From DATEAV01 sp964513155 (GTDB lineage Bacteria; Chloroflexota; Anaerolineae; Anaerolineales; E44-bin32): a stretch of 32,753 nucleotides of DNA. The notes beneath the pieces were generated by a model. That model had not been told where the DNA came from. It was given only the letters and a program-made list of their open reading frames with translations, and did no database searches. Numbering within the stretch: the first letter of the stretch is position 1; every line of letters starts with the position of its first letter. The position numbers and the translations under genes were made by a program. The stretch lies in NCBI GenBank assembly GCA_964513155.1, contig CAZEMA010000018.1, positions 1 to 32,753 of the forward strand, given 5' to 3'. Below, one piece after another: positions 1 to 8,059 of the stretch.

Positions 1-12
1 GGGGCGCTATGC

Positions 13-18
13 TATAAT
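13..18 (+). promoter_or_regulatory. -10 box (TATAAT) for ftsK
   Basis: A perfect TATAAT lies 24 bases before the GTG start of ftsK. The -35 region would lie outside the window. A GGAGG ribosome-binding site at 29-33 sits 9 bases before the start, so the leader would be only about 18 bases. Confidence 0.5.
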
Positions 19-42
19 CCCTCCCACCGGAGGCGACCTCCT

Positions 43-2397
43 GTGGCCAAGAAGACCAGGCAAGCCGGGGGACGGCGCCGCTCCAGCGTCGCCTCGCGGC
101 TGGCTGAGCTCCTGAAACCCCCTCGCTTGAACCGATCCGGGAAACGGGCGGGGCGCCGCCGGGGCGCCCGGACAACGGGTATCCGGTTCAAGGGCATTTC
201 CCCTGACCGCAAACTCGATCTGATCGGGGTCATCCTGATCGGCGTGGGCCTGTTCAGCATCGTGAGCATGCTCTCGGCGACGCAGGGATTGATCAGCCGC
301 GCCTGGGTGGACCTGCTCGCCGGGGGCTTTGGCTGGGGCATGGTCGTCCTGCCGTTGGGCTTCCTGGCGGGCGGCCTTTGGCTGGTTGTGCGGACCTTTG
401 GGGACCGGCTGCCGCGCCTCCGGCCGGAGCAGGTCATCGGGGCGCTGCTGCTGTATCTGGTGCTGCTATCGGCGATGCAAGCTGTACTCGTTCCACAGGA
501 TTGGGCTCAGTCCCTGGAACTGGCGCGCCAGGGCCGCGGGGGCGGGCTGATCGGGGCGGTGCTGCTGCAAGCGCTGTTAGGCGCCCTTGGCCTCTGGGGT
601 ACGGTGATCGCCCTGGTCGCGGTGGGACTGGTCGGGATCGTGTTGACGGTGGGTGTCTCGGTGCCGGAGCTCTTTGCTTCGGTCGGGCGAGGCATATCCT
701 GGCTACGGCGTCCGTTCCTGGGCGAGAGGCAGACCGTCGGACAACGTCGGCGGGCCGGTGTCGCTACGCCCGGTTCGCGACCAGGCCCGTTTCGGTCAAC
801 TCCGCCGGGGAAGGTGGGCACGTCCGCCGTCCCGCTGGCAGCCAAGCCCGAGTTGGCTTCCCCTCTCCCCTCTTCGCACGAGACCCAGCCTTCCGCCCAG
901 ATGGCCTGGGTCCTGCCGGAAATGCACGAGGTCCTCGAATCCGGGGCGGTAGGCAAGGCCGATGACGAATTCGATCGCGAGCGGGCGACCTTGATCGAGG
1001 AGACGTTGCTGGCCTTTGGCGCCCCGGCCAAGGTGGTCGAGGTCAACCGGGGGCCGACGATCACCCAGTTCGGGGTTGAGCCAGACTTCGTTGAGGGCCG
1101 CGGCGGGCGGCGGATCAAGGTTAAGGTGAGCAAGATCTCGGCCCTGGCCGACGACCTGGCGCTGGCGCTGGCGGCGCCTTCGATCCGGGTCGAGGCACCT
1201 GTGCCCAGCAAAGGCTACGTTGGGATCGAGGTGCCGAACACCGAGATCTCGTTGGTGGCGCTGCGCGACGTGATGGAGGCTGAGGCCTTCCAGAAGCTGA
1301 ACTCCCACCTGCGGATTGGCCTGGGCCAGGATGTCTCGGGCCACGCCGTTTCGGCGGACCTGGGAGCGATGCCGCACCTGCTGATCGCCGGGACGACCGG
1401 CTCCGGCAAGTCGGTGTGTGTGAATGCCATCATTGCCTGCTTGCTGCTGCAGAACACACCTGATGACCTGCGCCTGGTGATGGTTGACCCCAAGCGGGTC
1501 GAGCTCACCTACTACAACGGCATCCCGCACCTGCTGGCGCCGGTGGTCGTCGAGCTGGAGAGGGTCGTTCCCGCCCTGCAATGGGTCTCGCGGGAGATGG
1601 ATGAGCGCTACCATCGGTTTGCCAAGGACGGGACCCGCAACATCGACGATTTCAACCAGAAGGCGCAGCAGGCCGGGCAGAAGCCGCTCCCCTACCTGGT
1701 CGTGGTGATCGACGAGCTGGCCGACCTGATGATGCTGGCCCCAGATGAAACGGAGAGAGTGATCACCCGCCTGGCGCAGCTGGCGCGGGCGACGGGCATC
1801 CATCTGGTGATTGCCACCCAACGCCCCTCCGTGGACGTGGTCACCGGGCTGATCAAGGCGAACTTCCCGGCGCGGATCGCGTTTGCGGTCGCCTCCTCCG
1901 TCGACAGCCGGGTGATCCTGGATCAACCCGGAGCGGAGAGGTTGCTGGGCAGAGGCGACATGCTGTTCCAGTCCCCCGACGCTCCCGCTCCCATCCGGAT
2001 GCAGGGTGCTTTCGTTTCCGAGCGGGAGCTCAACCGGCTGATCAATCACTGGCGGTTGATGGGAGTGAGCACCCCGCCGCCCGCTGCCCAGGCAGCCGCT
2101 CCCGGCCCCGCGATCCCTCCTGGCGTCCCACTCAAGCAGGCGCCTCTGTGGGAGGAAGTCGAGACTTCGGAAGGGGACGGGGACGCCCTCTTTGGGGAGG
2201 CAGTGGAGATCGTGCGCCAGATGCACCGGGCCTCGATCTCGCTCTTGCAGCGCAGGCTTCGGATCGGCTACACCCGCGCCGCCCGGTTGATCGACGATCT
2301 TGAGGAGAAAGGCATTGTTGGGCCCGCTCAGCAGGGCTCCCAGGCGCGGGAGGTGCTGGACTACGGTGAGCTGCCGCAGGCGGAAGGTGAGGAGTAA
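43..2397 (+). CDS. ftsK: DNA translocase FtsK/SpoIIIE
   Basis: Membrane-anchored, ATP-driven DNA pump that clears chromosome ends from the division septum. The 784 residues show the family's order: a basic N-terminus, about four membrane segments at residues 60-210, a low-complexity linker to about 300, then the RecA-like motor. Walker A is GTTGSGKS at 450-457 and Walker B is LVVVIDE at 552-558. A C-terminal winged-helix gamma domain (about 720-775) normally reads polar DNA motifs. The start is GTG 43, supported by GGAGG at 29-33 with 9-base spacing. The linker is short compared with Escherichia coli FtsK, so the overall size is closer to SpoIIIE. Family assignment is secure; which motif the gamma domain reads cannot be told. 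Confidence 0.96.
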   Translation: MAKKTRQAGGRRRSSVASRLAELLKPPRLNRSGKRAGRRRGARTTGIRFKGISPDRKLDLIGVILIGVGLFSIVSMLSATQGLISRAWVDLLAGGFGWGMVVLPLGFLAGGLWLVVRTFGDRLPRLRPEQVIGALLLYLVLLSAMQAVLVPQDWAQSLELARQGRGGGLIGAVLLQALLGALGLWGTVIALVAVGLVGIVLTVGVSVPELFASVGRGISWLRRPFLGERQTVGQRRRAGVATPGSRPGPFRSTPPGKVGTSAVPLAAKPELASPLPSSHETQPSAQMAWVLPEMHEVLESGAVGKADDEFDRERATLIEETLLAFGAPAKVVEVNRGPTITQFGVEPDFVEGRGGRRIKVKVSKISALADDLALALAAPSIRVEAPVPSKGYVGIEVPNTEISLVALRDVMEAEAFQKLNSHLRIGLGQDVSGHAVSADLGAMPHLLIAGTTGSGKSVCVNAIIACLLLQNTPDDLRLVMVDPKRVELTYYNGIPHLLAPVVVELERVVPALQWVSREMDERYHRFAKDGTRNIDDFNQKAQQAGQKPLPYLVVVIDELADLMMLAPDETERVITRLAQLARATGIHLVIATQRPSVDVVTGLIKANFPARIAFAVASSVDSRVILDQPGAERLLGRGDMLFQSPDAPAPIRMQGAFVSERELNRLINHWRLMGVSTPPPAAQAAAPGPAIPPGVPLKQAPLWEEVETSEGDGDALFGEAVEIVRQMHRASISLLQRRLRIGYTRAARLIDDLEEKGIVGPAQQGSQAREVLDYGELPQAEGEE

Positions 2398-2433
2398 GCG
2401 TTTGACGGGCGCGACCGCGGAATGCGGACGACG

Positions 2434-2506
2434 GACGATGGACCACAGACGACGGACGATGCTCCCAAAGGCGAAGTCCGTCGTCCATGGTCTATGGTCC
2501 ATCGTC
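2434..2506. repeat. Dispersed imperfect inverted repeat (GACGATGGAC family)
   Basis: The left arm (2434-2457) and right arm (2476-2506) are near-perfect reverse complements, apart from a 7-base bulge and one mismatch. They are built from GACGATGGAC and GACGGAC words. The same words form another hairpin at 16403-16437. The right arm is translated as part of the signal peptide of the following lipoprotein. Confidence 0.75.
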
Positions 2507-3478
2507 TGGGTCTTGTCAGCGTCCCTGGCGCTTTTGCTGTCCTCCTGCACCCTGCCGGCCACCGGTCCCACAGCCACGCCGACGCCGGAACCCACGGCAA
2601 CGGCTCTCCCCTCCGCCACGCCCATCCCGGTGCTGCTCCTTGTGACGGAGGACGAGGGCGGCCCGCTGGAGGCTGCGCTGCAGCAATGGGCGACGAGGCA
2701 TGGCATGGAGTTGCGCCTCAGGTCGCCGTCCGTGGTCGATGGAACGGGGCTGGCACAGACGCCGGGCGTGCAGGCCATCGTCTGGGTCGGAGGCGGGTTT
2801 GGGCCGGAAGCGAGCGGTTGGGCCGGTGCGCTGCCCCTGGTCGTCGTCGATCCGGAGGGAATCACCGCTGGGGGAAGGCTGAGCACGGTCGGGGAACCCG
2901 GGGCACGCCACGACCAGGTGTCGTTCCTGGCGGGGGTGCTGGCCGGGCTGGTCAGCCAGACACGATCGGTGGGCCTGATCACTGGGACGGGAGGGGAGCA
3001 CGAGGCGGTCGGCCGGATGGCCTTCGTGCATGGCCTGCGCTACGGTTGCGCGGGTTGCCGGTTGGTGGAGTCAAGCGCCGCGGAGGTCCGGCCGGAGACC
3101 CTGGCGGGAGAAGGGGTGGACGTGGTCTCTGCCGTCCCGGGGCCGGAGGCGGAGGCCGGGCTGAGCCTCTTGGCCGAGGCCGGCCTGTGGGTTGTCTGGA
3201 CAAGTGAGCCGCCGCGCGGGGTTGCGGTGGAGGGACTGGCGGGGGGTGTAAGGTTCGCTCCGGAGGCGCTGGTTGACCAGGCGCTGGAGGCGCTGCTGGC
3301 CGGGGAAGAGGGGAGAGGCTGGCCGTACTCCGTTGAGAACGGCGGAATCCAGCTGGCCGGGCTGAACGCAGGCGCCGTGAGCCCGGGGCGGCAACGGGTG
3401 CTGGAGGCCGCCTACCAGGCCCTGGCAGACGGGGAGTTGGACCCCGGGGTGGATCCGGCCACAGGGGAGGAGCGCTGA
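2459..3478 (+). CDS. Divergent BMP-family (PnrA-like) lipoprotein
   Basis: Probable extracytoplasmic ligand-binding lipoprotein. With ATG 2459 as start the product has 339 residues: a signal peptide ending in lipobox LSSC (Cys30), a Thr/Pro-rich spacer (about 32-55), then a periplasmic-binding-protein fold. The QVSFLAGVLAGL and VGLITG segments resemble the FLAGYLAA and IGTFGG segments of the neighbouring BMP protein. The family motif GGIDDKSFN is absent, so the ligand may differ or the protein may be a decayed paralog. An alternative ATG at 2438 lies inside the inverted repeat. No strong ribosome-binding site is visible for either start. It starts about 60 bases after ftsK and may be co-transcribed with it. 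Residues about 7-16 of the signal peptide are encoded by the repeat arm. Confidence 0.7.
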   Translation: MLPKAKSVVHGLWSIVWVLSASLALLLSSCTLPATGPTATPTPEPTATALPSATPIPVLLLVTEDEGGPLEAALQQWATRHGMELRLRSPSVVDGTGLAQTPGVQAIVWVGGGFGPEASGWAGALPLVVVDPEGITAGGRLSTVGEPGARHDQVSFLAGVLAGLVSQTRSVGLITGTGGEHEAVGRMAFVHGLRYGCAGCRLVESSAAEVRPETLAGEGVDVVSAVPGPEAEAGLSLLAEAGLWVVWTSEPPRGVAVEGLAGGVRFAPEALVDQALEALLAGEEGRGWPYSVENGGIQLAGLNAGAVSPGRQRVLEAAYQALADGELDPGVDPATGEER

Positions 3479-3496
3479 GCGGCGCGGCGCCTCGCA

Positions 3497-3525
3497 TTGC
3501 GCCTACTGGCGAGTCGTGTTATCAT
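3497..3525 (+). promoter_or_regulatory. Promoter for BMP lipoprotein gene
   Basis: TTGCGC (3497-3502), 17-base spacer, TATCAT (3520-3525). The transcript leader would be about 140 bases and contains a CATTGGG (3538-3544) / CCCAATG (3561-3567) stem. I looked for a purine-riboswitch core there and did not see one. Confidence 0.5.
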
Positions 3526-3672
3526 TACGGAACCATTCATTGGGCATATCGCCCGACGATCCCAATGGCCGTCTGGCCAACAGAGAAAGGGGTGATACCC
3601 GTCCACTTCGCTATGACACCGCGTCTGAGTTTCCCATTCTGACTTCCCGCAAACAGCTTGGAGGAGAACGAA

Positions 3673-4964
3673 ATGCAGAAGAGACTATACGCCGCCCTCG
3701 CGTTCATGGTTATCTTTGCGATGGCCTTGAGCGCTTGTGGCGCCCAGCCGACCGAACCGCCGGCGNNNNNNNNNNNNNNNNNNNNNNNNNNNNNNNNNNN
3801 NNNNNNNNNNNNNNNNNNNNNNNNNNNNNNNNNNNNNNNNNNNNNNNNNNNNNNNNNNNNNNNNNTATCTTTGCGATGGCCTTGAGCGCTTGTGGCGCCC
3901 AGCCGACCGAACCGCCGGCGCCGACCGCCGTGCCGCCGACCGCCGTGCCGCCAACCGCCGTGCCGCCGACTGCAGTCCCGCCGACGGCAGTGCCGCTGCC
4001 GGGTGAAGGCTTTCTGATCTGCCAGGTGACGGACACCGGCGGCATTGATGACAAGTCCTTCAACGCCACCGCCTGGAAGGGCGTGACGGATGCGATGACC
4101 CAGCTCGGCGTTGACGGCCAGTACCTCGAGTCGCAGCAGCAGACTGACTACGAGCGGAACATCAACGCCTTCCTCGAGCAGGGCTGCGACCTGATCATCA
4201 CCGTCGGCTTCCTGCTGGGCGATGCAACCGCGGCTGCCGCTACGGCTAACCCGGACGTCAACTTCTCGATCGTGGACGTCAACTGGCTAAACTTCCCCAA
4301 CCTGCTGCAGCAGTCATTCGAGACGGATGAAGCTGCGTTCCTGGCCGGGTACCTGGCGGCTGGCGTCTCGCAGACTGGGGTGATCGGCACCTTCGGCGGC
4401 ATGCAGATCCCGACCGTGACCATCTTCATGGATGGCTTCTACATGGGCGCCCAGTACTACAATCAGCAGCACGGGACAAGCGTCCGTGTCCTCGGCTGGG
4501 ATCCGGTCACGCAGACCGGGCTATTCACCGGAAACTTCGAGAGCACGGATGACGGCCGCCGCATGGGCGAGTCGCTGATGGACGAGGGCGCCGACATCAT
4601 CCTGCCGGTCGCCGGACCTGTCGGCCTGGGCACCGCCGCTGCAATCTTGGACCGCGGCAACGCCTACATCATCGGCGTCGACAGCGACTGGTACCTGACC
4701 GCCCCGGATTACGCCTCGATCGAACTGACCTCTGTCATGAAGAACATGGACGTGACGACGTTCGAGGCCATCCAGGCGGTCGTGGAAGGCACCTTCGCAG
4801 GCGGCCTGGTGGTTGGGACGCTCGCCAACGGTGGTGTGGGTCTGGCGCCGTACCATGACCTCGCTTCGCTTGTGTCAGCGGACCTGCAGGCTGAGATCGA
4901 TGCGATCACGCAGGGCATCATCGACGGCACGATCTCGGTGGCGCCGGTGCAGGCTGCCCCGTAG
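3673..4964 (+). CDS. BMP-family nucleoside-binding lipoprotein (interrupted by assembly gap)
   Basis: Substrate-binding lipoprotein of a BmpA/PnrA-type ABC importer, a family that binds purine nucleosides. ATG 3673 follows GGAGGAG at 3660-3666. The signal peptide ends in lipobox LSAC (Cys22). A spacer of five PPTAV-type repeats (15-base units, 3921-3995) precedes the binding domain, which begins with the family motif DTGGIDDKSFN and has FLAGYLAAGV and VIGTFGG further on. The frame breaks at a 100-N gap (3766-3865) whose two sides carry the same 55 bases (3711-3765 and 3866-3920). Removing the gap and one copy restores a single frame of 378 residues. The gene is therefore almost certainly intact in the organism. 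The ATPase and both permeases follow downstream. Confidence 0.9.
3766..3865. other. Assembly gap (100 N) flanked by a 55-bp duplicate
   Basis: Exactly 100 N. The 55 bases before it (3711-3765) equal the 55 bases after it (3866-3920). This is what unmerged contig ends sharing one k-mer produce, so the gap has negative true length and is not a real duplication. Confidence 0.9.
3921..3995 (+). repeat. Five 15-bp tandem repeats in lipoprotein spacer
   Basis: Five in-frame copies of a CCGACCGCCGTGCCG-like unit encode P-T-A-V-P repeats between the lipobox and the binding domain. The adjoining assembly break may reflect variation in copy number among strains. Confidence 0.85.
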
Positions 4965-5003
4965 GCCCGATAGAGTGCAAGGCCCGACTCGGCTATGCTA
5001 GGC

Positions 5004-5038
5004 AATCGGGGGCTGGTCAACATGTCCAGCCCCCGATT
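5004..5038 (+). terminator. Strong intrinsic terminator after BMP gene
   Basis: Perfect 13-bp stem (5004-5016 with 5026-5038), 9-base loop, then a pyrimidine-rich tract. It lies 39 bases after the BMP stop and separates the binding protein from its ATPase and permeases. Confidence 0.8.
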
Positions 5039-5144
5039 CGTCCGTCTCTTCCCAGTGAGGGTATTGAAACGGCACGTGCGAGGAGTGAGAGTTCCCATCA
5101 TCTTTCGCGCAGAAATGACATTCAAGACTCTCTCCTGGGCAGCT

Positions 5145-5172
5145 TTGTCCTGTCCGGAGTGCATGCTAGAAT
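5145..5172 (+). promoter_or_regulatory. Promoter for ABC ATPase-permease operon
   Basis: TTGTCC (5145-5150), 16-base spacer, TAGAAT (5167-5172), 38 bases before the ATG at 5211. A GGAG ribosome-binding site lies at 5202-5205. Confidence 0.6.
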
Positions 5173-5210
5173 AGGGCTCCAGTTCCCCACACGATCCCCC
5201 TGGAGTAGAC

Positions 5211-6770
5211 ATGGCTCCTATCCTCGAGCTGCGCGGCATCACGAAGCGATTCCCCGGTGTGCTGGCCAACGACCATATTGATCTGAGTCTTGAGCAAGGT
5301 GAAGTCCATGCCTTGCTGGGCGAGAATGGCGCCGGCAAGACGACGCTGATGAACATCCTGTACGGCCTGTATCAGCCCAGCGAAGGCGAGATCTACGTCC
5401 GGGGCCAGCGGCTGATGGTGGAGTCGCCCAGCGACGCCATCGCAGCCGGCATCGGCATGGTCCACCAGCACTTCATGCTGATCCCGGTCTTCACCGTTAC
5501 CGAAAACGTCATGCTCGGGGCGGAGAACGTCCGGGCGGGCGGGATCCTGGACCGGGCTGCAGCGGCTGAGCGAGTGCGCCAGATCTCCAAGGAATACGAG
5601 CTCGAGGTTGACCCGTTGGCCTACGTGGCCGATCTGCCGGTGGGAGTCCAGCAACGGGTGGAGATCATCAAGCTGCTCTATCGCCAGGCGGATATCCTCG
5701 TCTTCGATGAGCCCACGGCCGTGCTCACCCCGCAGGAGGCCGACGACCTCTTCAAGATCATGCGCTCCCTAGTTGCGGCAGGCAAGTCGATCATCTTTAT
5801 CACCCACAAGTTGCGCGAGGTGCTCGAAGTCGCCGACCGGATCACGGTCCTGCGACGGGGTGCGGTGGTGGGCACGACCAGGCCGGCGGAGGCGGACCGC
5901 AACAAGCTGGCGGCGATGATGGTCGGTCGCGAGGTTCAGCTTGAGGTCGAGAAGAAGCCTGCCCAGGTCGGTGAAATCGTGCTGGAGGTGAGCGACCTGA
6001 CGGTGGTGGATGACCGGCGTCAGGTGGCGGTGGACGGGATTACTTTCGAGGTACGGACCGGCGAGGTCCTGGGCGTGGCCGGCGTGCAGGGTAACGGTCA
6101 GACGGAGTTGGTTCAGGCCCTGACGGGATTGCGCCCGACGCTCTCGGGGTCGATCCGGATTCTGGGAAAAGACGTCACCCGGGCAACGCCCCGGGAGGTG
6201 ACCGAGCTTGGGACAGCCCACGTGCCGGAGGACCGGCAGCGGGATGGCCTGGTGCTGGCAGAGACGGTAAGTGAAAACCTTATGCTTTGCACTTATCACC
6301 AGCCGCCCTTCGCCCGGGGCGTCGTCCTGCAACGGAATGCCATCCTGGAGACGGCCACCGGGCTGATTGCGCAGTTCGATATTCGCACCCCGGGCCCGAT
6401 GGTCCTGGCCGGATCGCTCTCGGGCGGCAACCAGCAGAAGGTGATCGTGGCCCGGGAGTTCTCGCGGCCGATTCGCTTGATGATCGCCTCTCAGCCGACA
6501 CGTGGTCTCGATGTCGGCTCGATCGAGTACATCCACAAGCGCATTGTCGAGAAACGGGACGCAGGCTGTGCCGTTCTCCTGGTCTCGCCGGAGTTGGACG
6601 AGGTCCTTGAGCTTTCCGACCGGATCGCGGTGATCTACCGGGGCAAGATCGTCGCCGTGATCCCGGGCGAGGTAGCCACCAAGGAGTATGTCGGCCTGCT
6701 GATGGCCGGCGTCAGCGTCGAGCAGGCAGGCGAACCGACCGGCAAGCGGACCGTCGAGGTCACGTTCTAG
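5211..6770 (+). CDS. ABC transporter ATP-binding protein, two domains (nucleoside/sugar type)
   Basis: Cytoplasmic ATPase of the importer, 519 residues with two ABC domains in one chain, as in YufO/NupA-type nucleoside and RbsA-type sugar importers. Domain 1 is canonical: Walker A GENGAGKT at 37-44, signature LPVGVQQRVEI, Walker B ILVFDEPTAVL and the switch His in FITHKL. Domain 2 has the usual degenerate Walker A (GVQGNGQTEL, no Lys), a good signature LSGGNQQKV and an altered Walker B (IASQPTRGLD). This asymmetry is normal for the family. ATG 5211 has GGAG at 5202-5205. The gene starts its own transcription unit and ends 11 bases before the first permease. Confidence 0.95.
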   Translation: MAPILELRGITKRFPGVLANDHIDLSLEQGEVHALLGENGAGKTTLMNILYGLYQPSEGEIYVRGQRLMVESPSDAIAAGIGMVHQHFMLIPVFTVTENVMLGAENVRAGGILDRAAAAERVRQISKEYELEVDPLAYVADLPVGVQQRVEIIKLLYRQADILVFDEPTAVLTPQEADDLFKIMRSLVAAGKSIIFITHKLREVLEVADRITVLRRGAVVGTTRPAEADRNKLAAMMVGREVQLEVEKKPAQVGEIVLEVSDLTVVDDRRQVAVDGITFEVRTGEVLGVAGVQGNGQTELVQALTGLRPTLSGSIRILGKDVTRATPREVTELGTAHVPEDRQRDGLVLAETVSENLMLCTYHQPPFARGVVLQRNAILETATGLIAQFDIRTPGPMVLAGSLSGGNQQKVIVAREFSRPIRLMIASQPTRGLDVGSIEYIHKRIVEKRDAGCAVLLVSPELDEVLELSDRIAVIYRGKIVAVIPGEVATKEYVGLLMAGVSVEQAGEPTGKRTVEVTF

Positions 6771-6781
6771 CGAGGGTTCCC

Positions 6782-8056
6782 TTGAGCGAAGACAAACCCA
6801 GAGAGAAAAGCATCACCAAAGTCCTCCTCGAAGAGGTCACCTCGGGGCCGCCTAGCCGACAGTCCGGATGGCGGTCGATCGGCCGGGTTGTGGCGGTGCC
6901 CGTGCTGGCCGTGATCACCGGCCTGCTTGTGGGGGCCGTCGTCATCGTGTCGACCAGCGAGTCGGTCTACGCCGCCTTCGGCGTCTCGATCGGAGCCGGC
7001 TTGCGAGCGGCCTGGGACACGGTGGCCGTGGCGTACTCCGGTCTGCTGGCCGGGTCATTTGGCAGCCCGGCGCAGATCGCAGCGGCGCTGCAAAGCGGTG
7101 ACGCGGCGCAGATCCGCCAGGCCTTCAACCCGATCCTGGAGAGCCTCGTTGCCTCAACCCCCTACATCTTTGCCGGGTTAGCGGTGGCGCTTGGCTTCCG
7201 CGCCGGCCTGTTCAACATTGGCGCAGAGGGCCAGATCTTCATCGGGGCCATCTTCGCAGCCTTCGTGGGGTACTCGGTCACCGGCCTGCCGGCGATCATT
7301 CACATCCCTCTGGCACTCCTGGCCGGCGCGCTGGGAGGGGCGATCTGGGGCTTCATTCCCGGATGGCTGAAGGCTAAGACCGGTGGCCACGAGGTCATCA
7401 ATACGATCATGATGAACTACATCGCGTTCCGCTTGAGCGACTGGCTGCTCAAAGGACCGATGCGGCGTCCGGGGACCCTCAACCCGATCACGCCCATGAT
7501 CCAGGATAGCGCGGAGCTCCCCCGCTTCTTTGCGGACCCGATCCGGTTTCACGCCGGTTTCTTTGTGGCCCTGGGCGTGGCCTGGCTTGTGTACTGGTTC
7601 TTGTTTCGGACCACCTGGGGGTTTGAGCTGCGGACGGTTGGGTTTAATCCGCGTGCCGGCCGCTATGCCGGGATGAGCATCGCCAGGGCCACCATCTTGG
7701 CGATGGCGGTCTCAGGCGCTCTGGCCGGTCTGGCAGGCACCAACGAGGTGCTGGGACTGAACCACAACCTGGCGATGGCCTTTTCCTCGGGCTACGGCTT
7801 TGACGCCATTGCGCTGGCCCTGCTTGGAGGAAGCCATCCCCTGGGGGTTGTGCTGGCGGCGCTCCTGTTTGGCACCTTGAGAACCGGAGCGCTCCGTATG
7901 GAGCTCGTGGCCGGCATCCCCATTGACATCGTGGCCATCCTGCAAGCCGCGATCCTGGCCTTCATCGCCGCACCGGCGATCATACGGACGATGTATCGTC
8001 TGAAGGCGCCGGCCGAGGGTGAAGGGGGGATCACCGTGCGTGGGTGGGGAGGTTAG
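6782..8056 (+). CDS. ABC transporter permease (BPD_transp_2 family), first subunit
   Basis: Membrane subunit of the importer, 424 residues with a cytoplasmic N-terminal tail of about 35 residues and then roughly 8-10 hydrophobic segments. The core FNIGAEGQIFIGA is the family signature, and MSIARATILAMAVSGALAGLAG lies near the C-terminal membrane bundle. It resembles the YufP/NupP-type permeases. The start is TTG 6782 with GAGG at 6772-6775; no better start lies near. It follows the ATPase by 11 bases and precedes the second permease by 3, so all three genes are one operon. Confidence 0.92.
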   Translation: MSEDKPREKSITKVLLEEVTSGPPSRQSGWRSIGRVVAVPVLAVITGLLVGAVVIVSTSESVYAAFGVSIGAGLRAAWDTVAVAYSGLLAGSFGSPAQIAAALQSGDAAQIRQAFNPILESLVASTPYIFAGLAVALGFRAGLFNIGAEGQIFIGAIFAAFVGYSVTGLPAIIHIPLALLAGALGGAIWGFIPGWLKAKTGGHEVINTIMMNYIAFRLSDWLLKGPMRRPGTLNPITPMIQDSAELPRFFADPIRFHAGFFVALGVAWLVYWFLFRTTWGFELRTVGFNPRAGRYAGMSIARATILAMAVSGALAGLAGTNEVLGLNHNLAMAFSSGYGFDAIALALLGGSHPLGVVLAALLFGTLRTGALRMELVAGIPIDIVAILQAAILAFIAAPAIIRTMYRLKAPAEGEGGITVRGWGG

Positions 8057-8059
8057 GCC

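Noticed and set aside
796..2982. Very long minus-strand open frame across ftsK
   Set aside because: A shadow of the high-GC ftsK coding sequence; its translation has no recognisable domain and no ribosome-binding site was seen.
3526..3672. Purine riboswitch in the BMP leader
   Set aside because: A riboswitch would suit the transporter, but the conserved three-way-junction bases are not present; only a simple CATTGGG/CCCAATG stem is seen.
5211..6770. Loss of function in the second ATPase domain (no Walker A Lys)
   Set aside because: A degenerate second nucleotide site is the normal state in this two-domain importer ATPase family.
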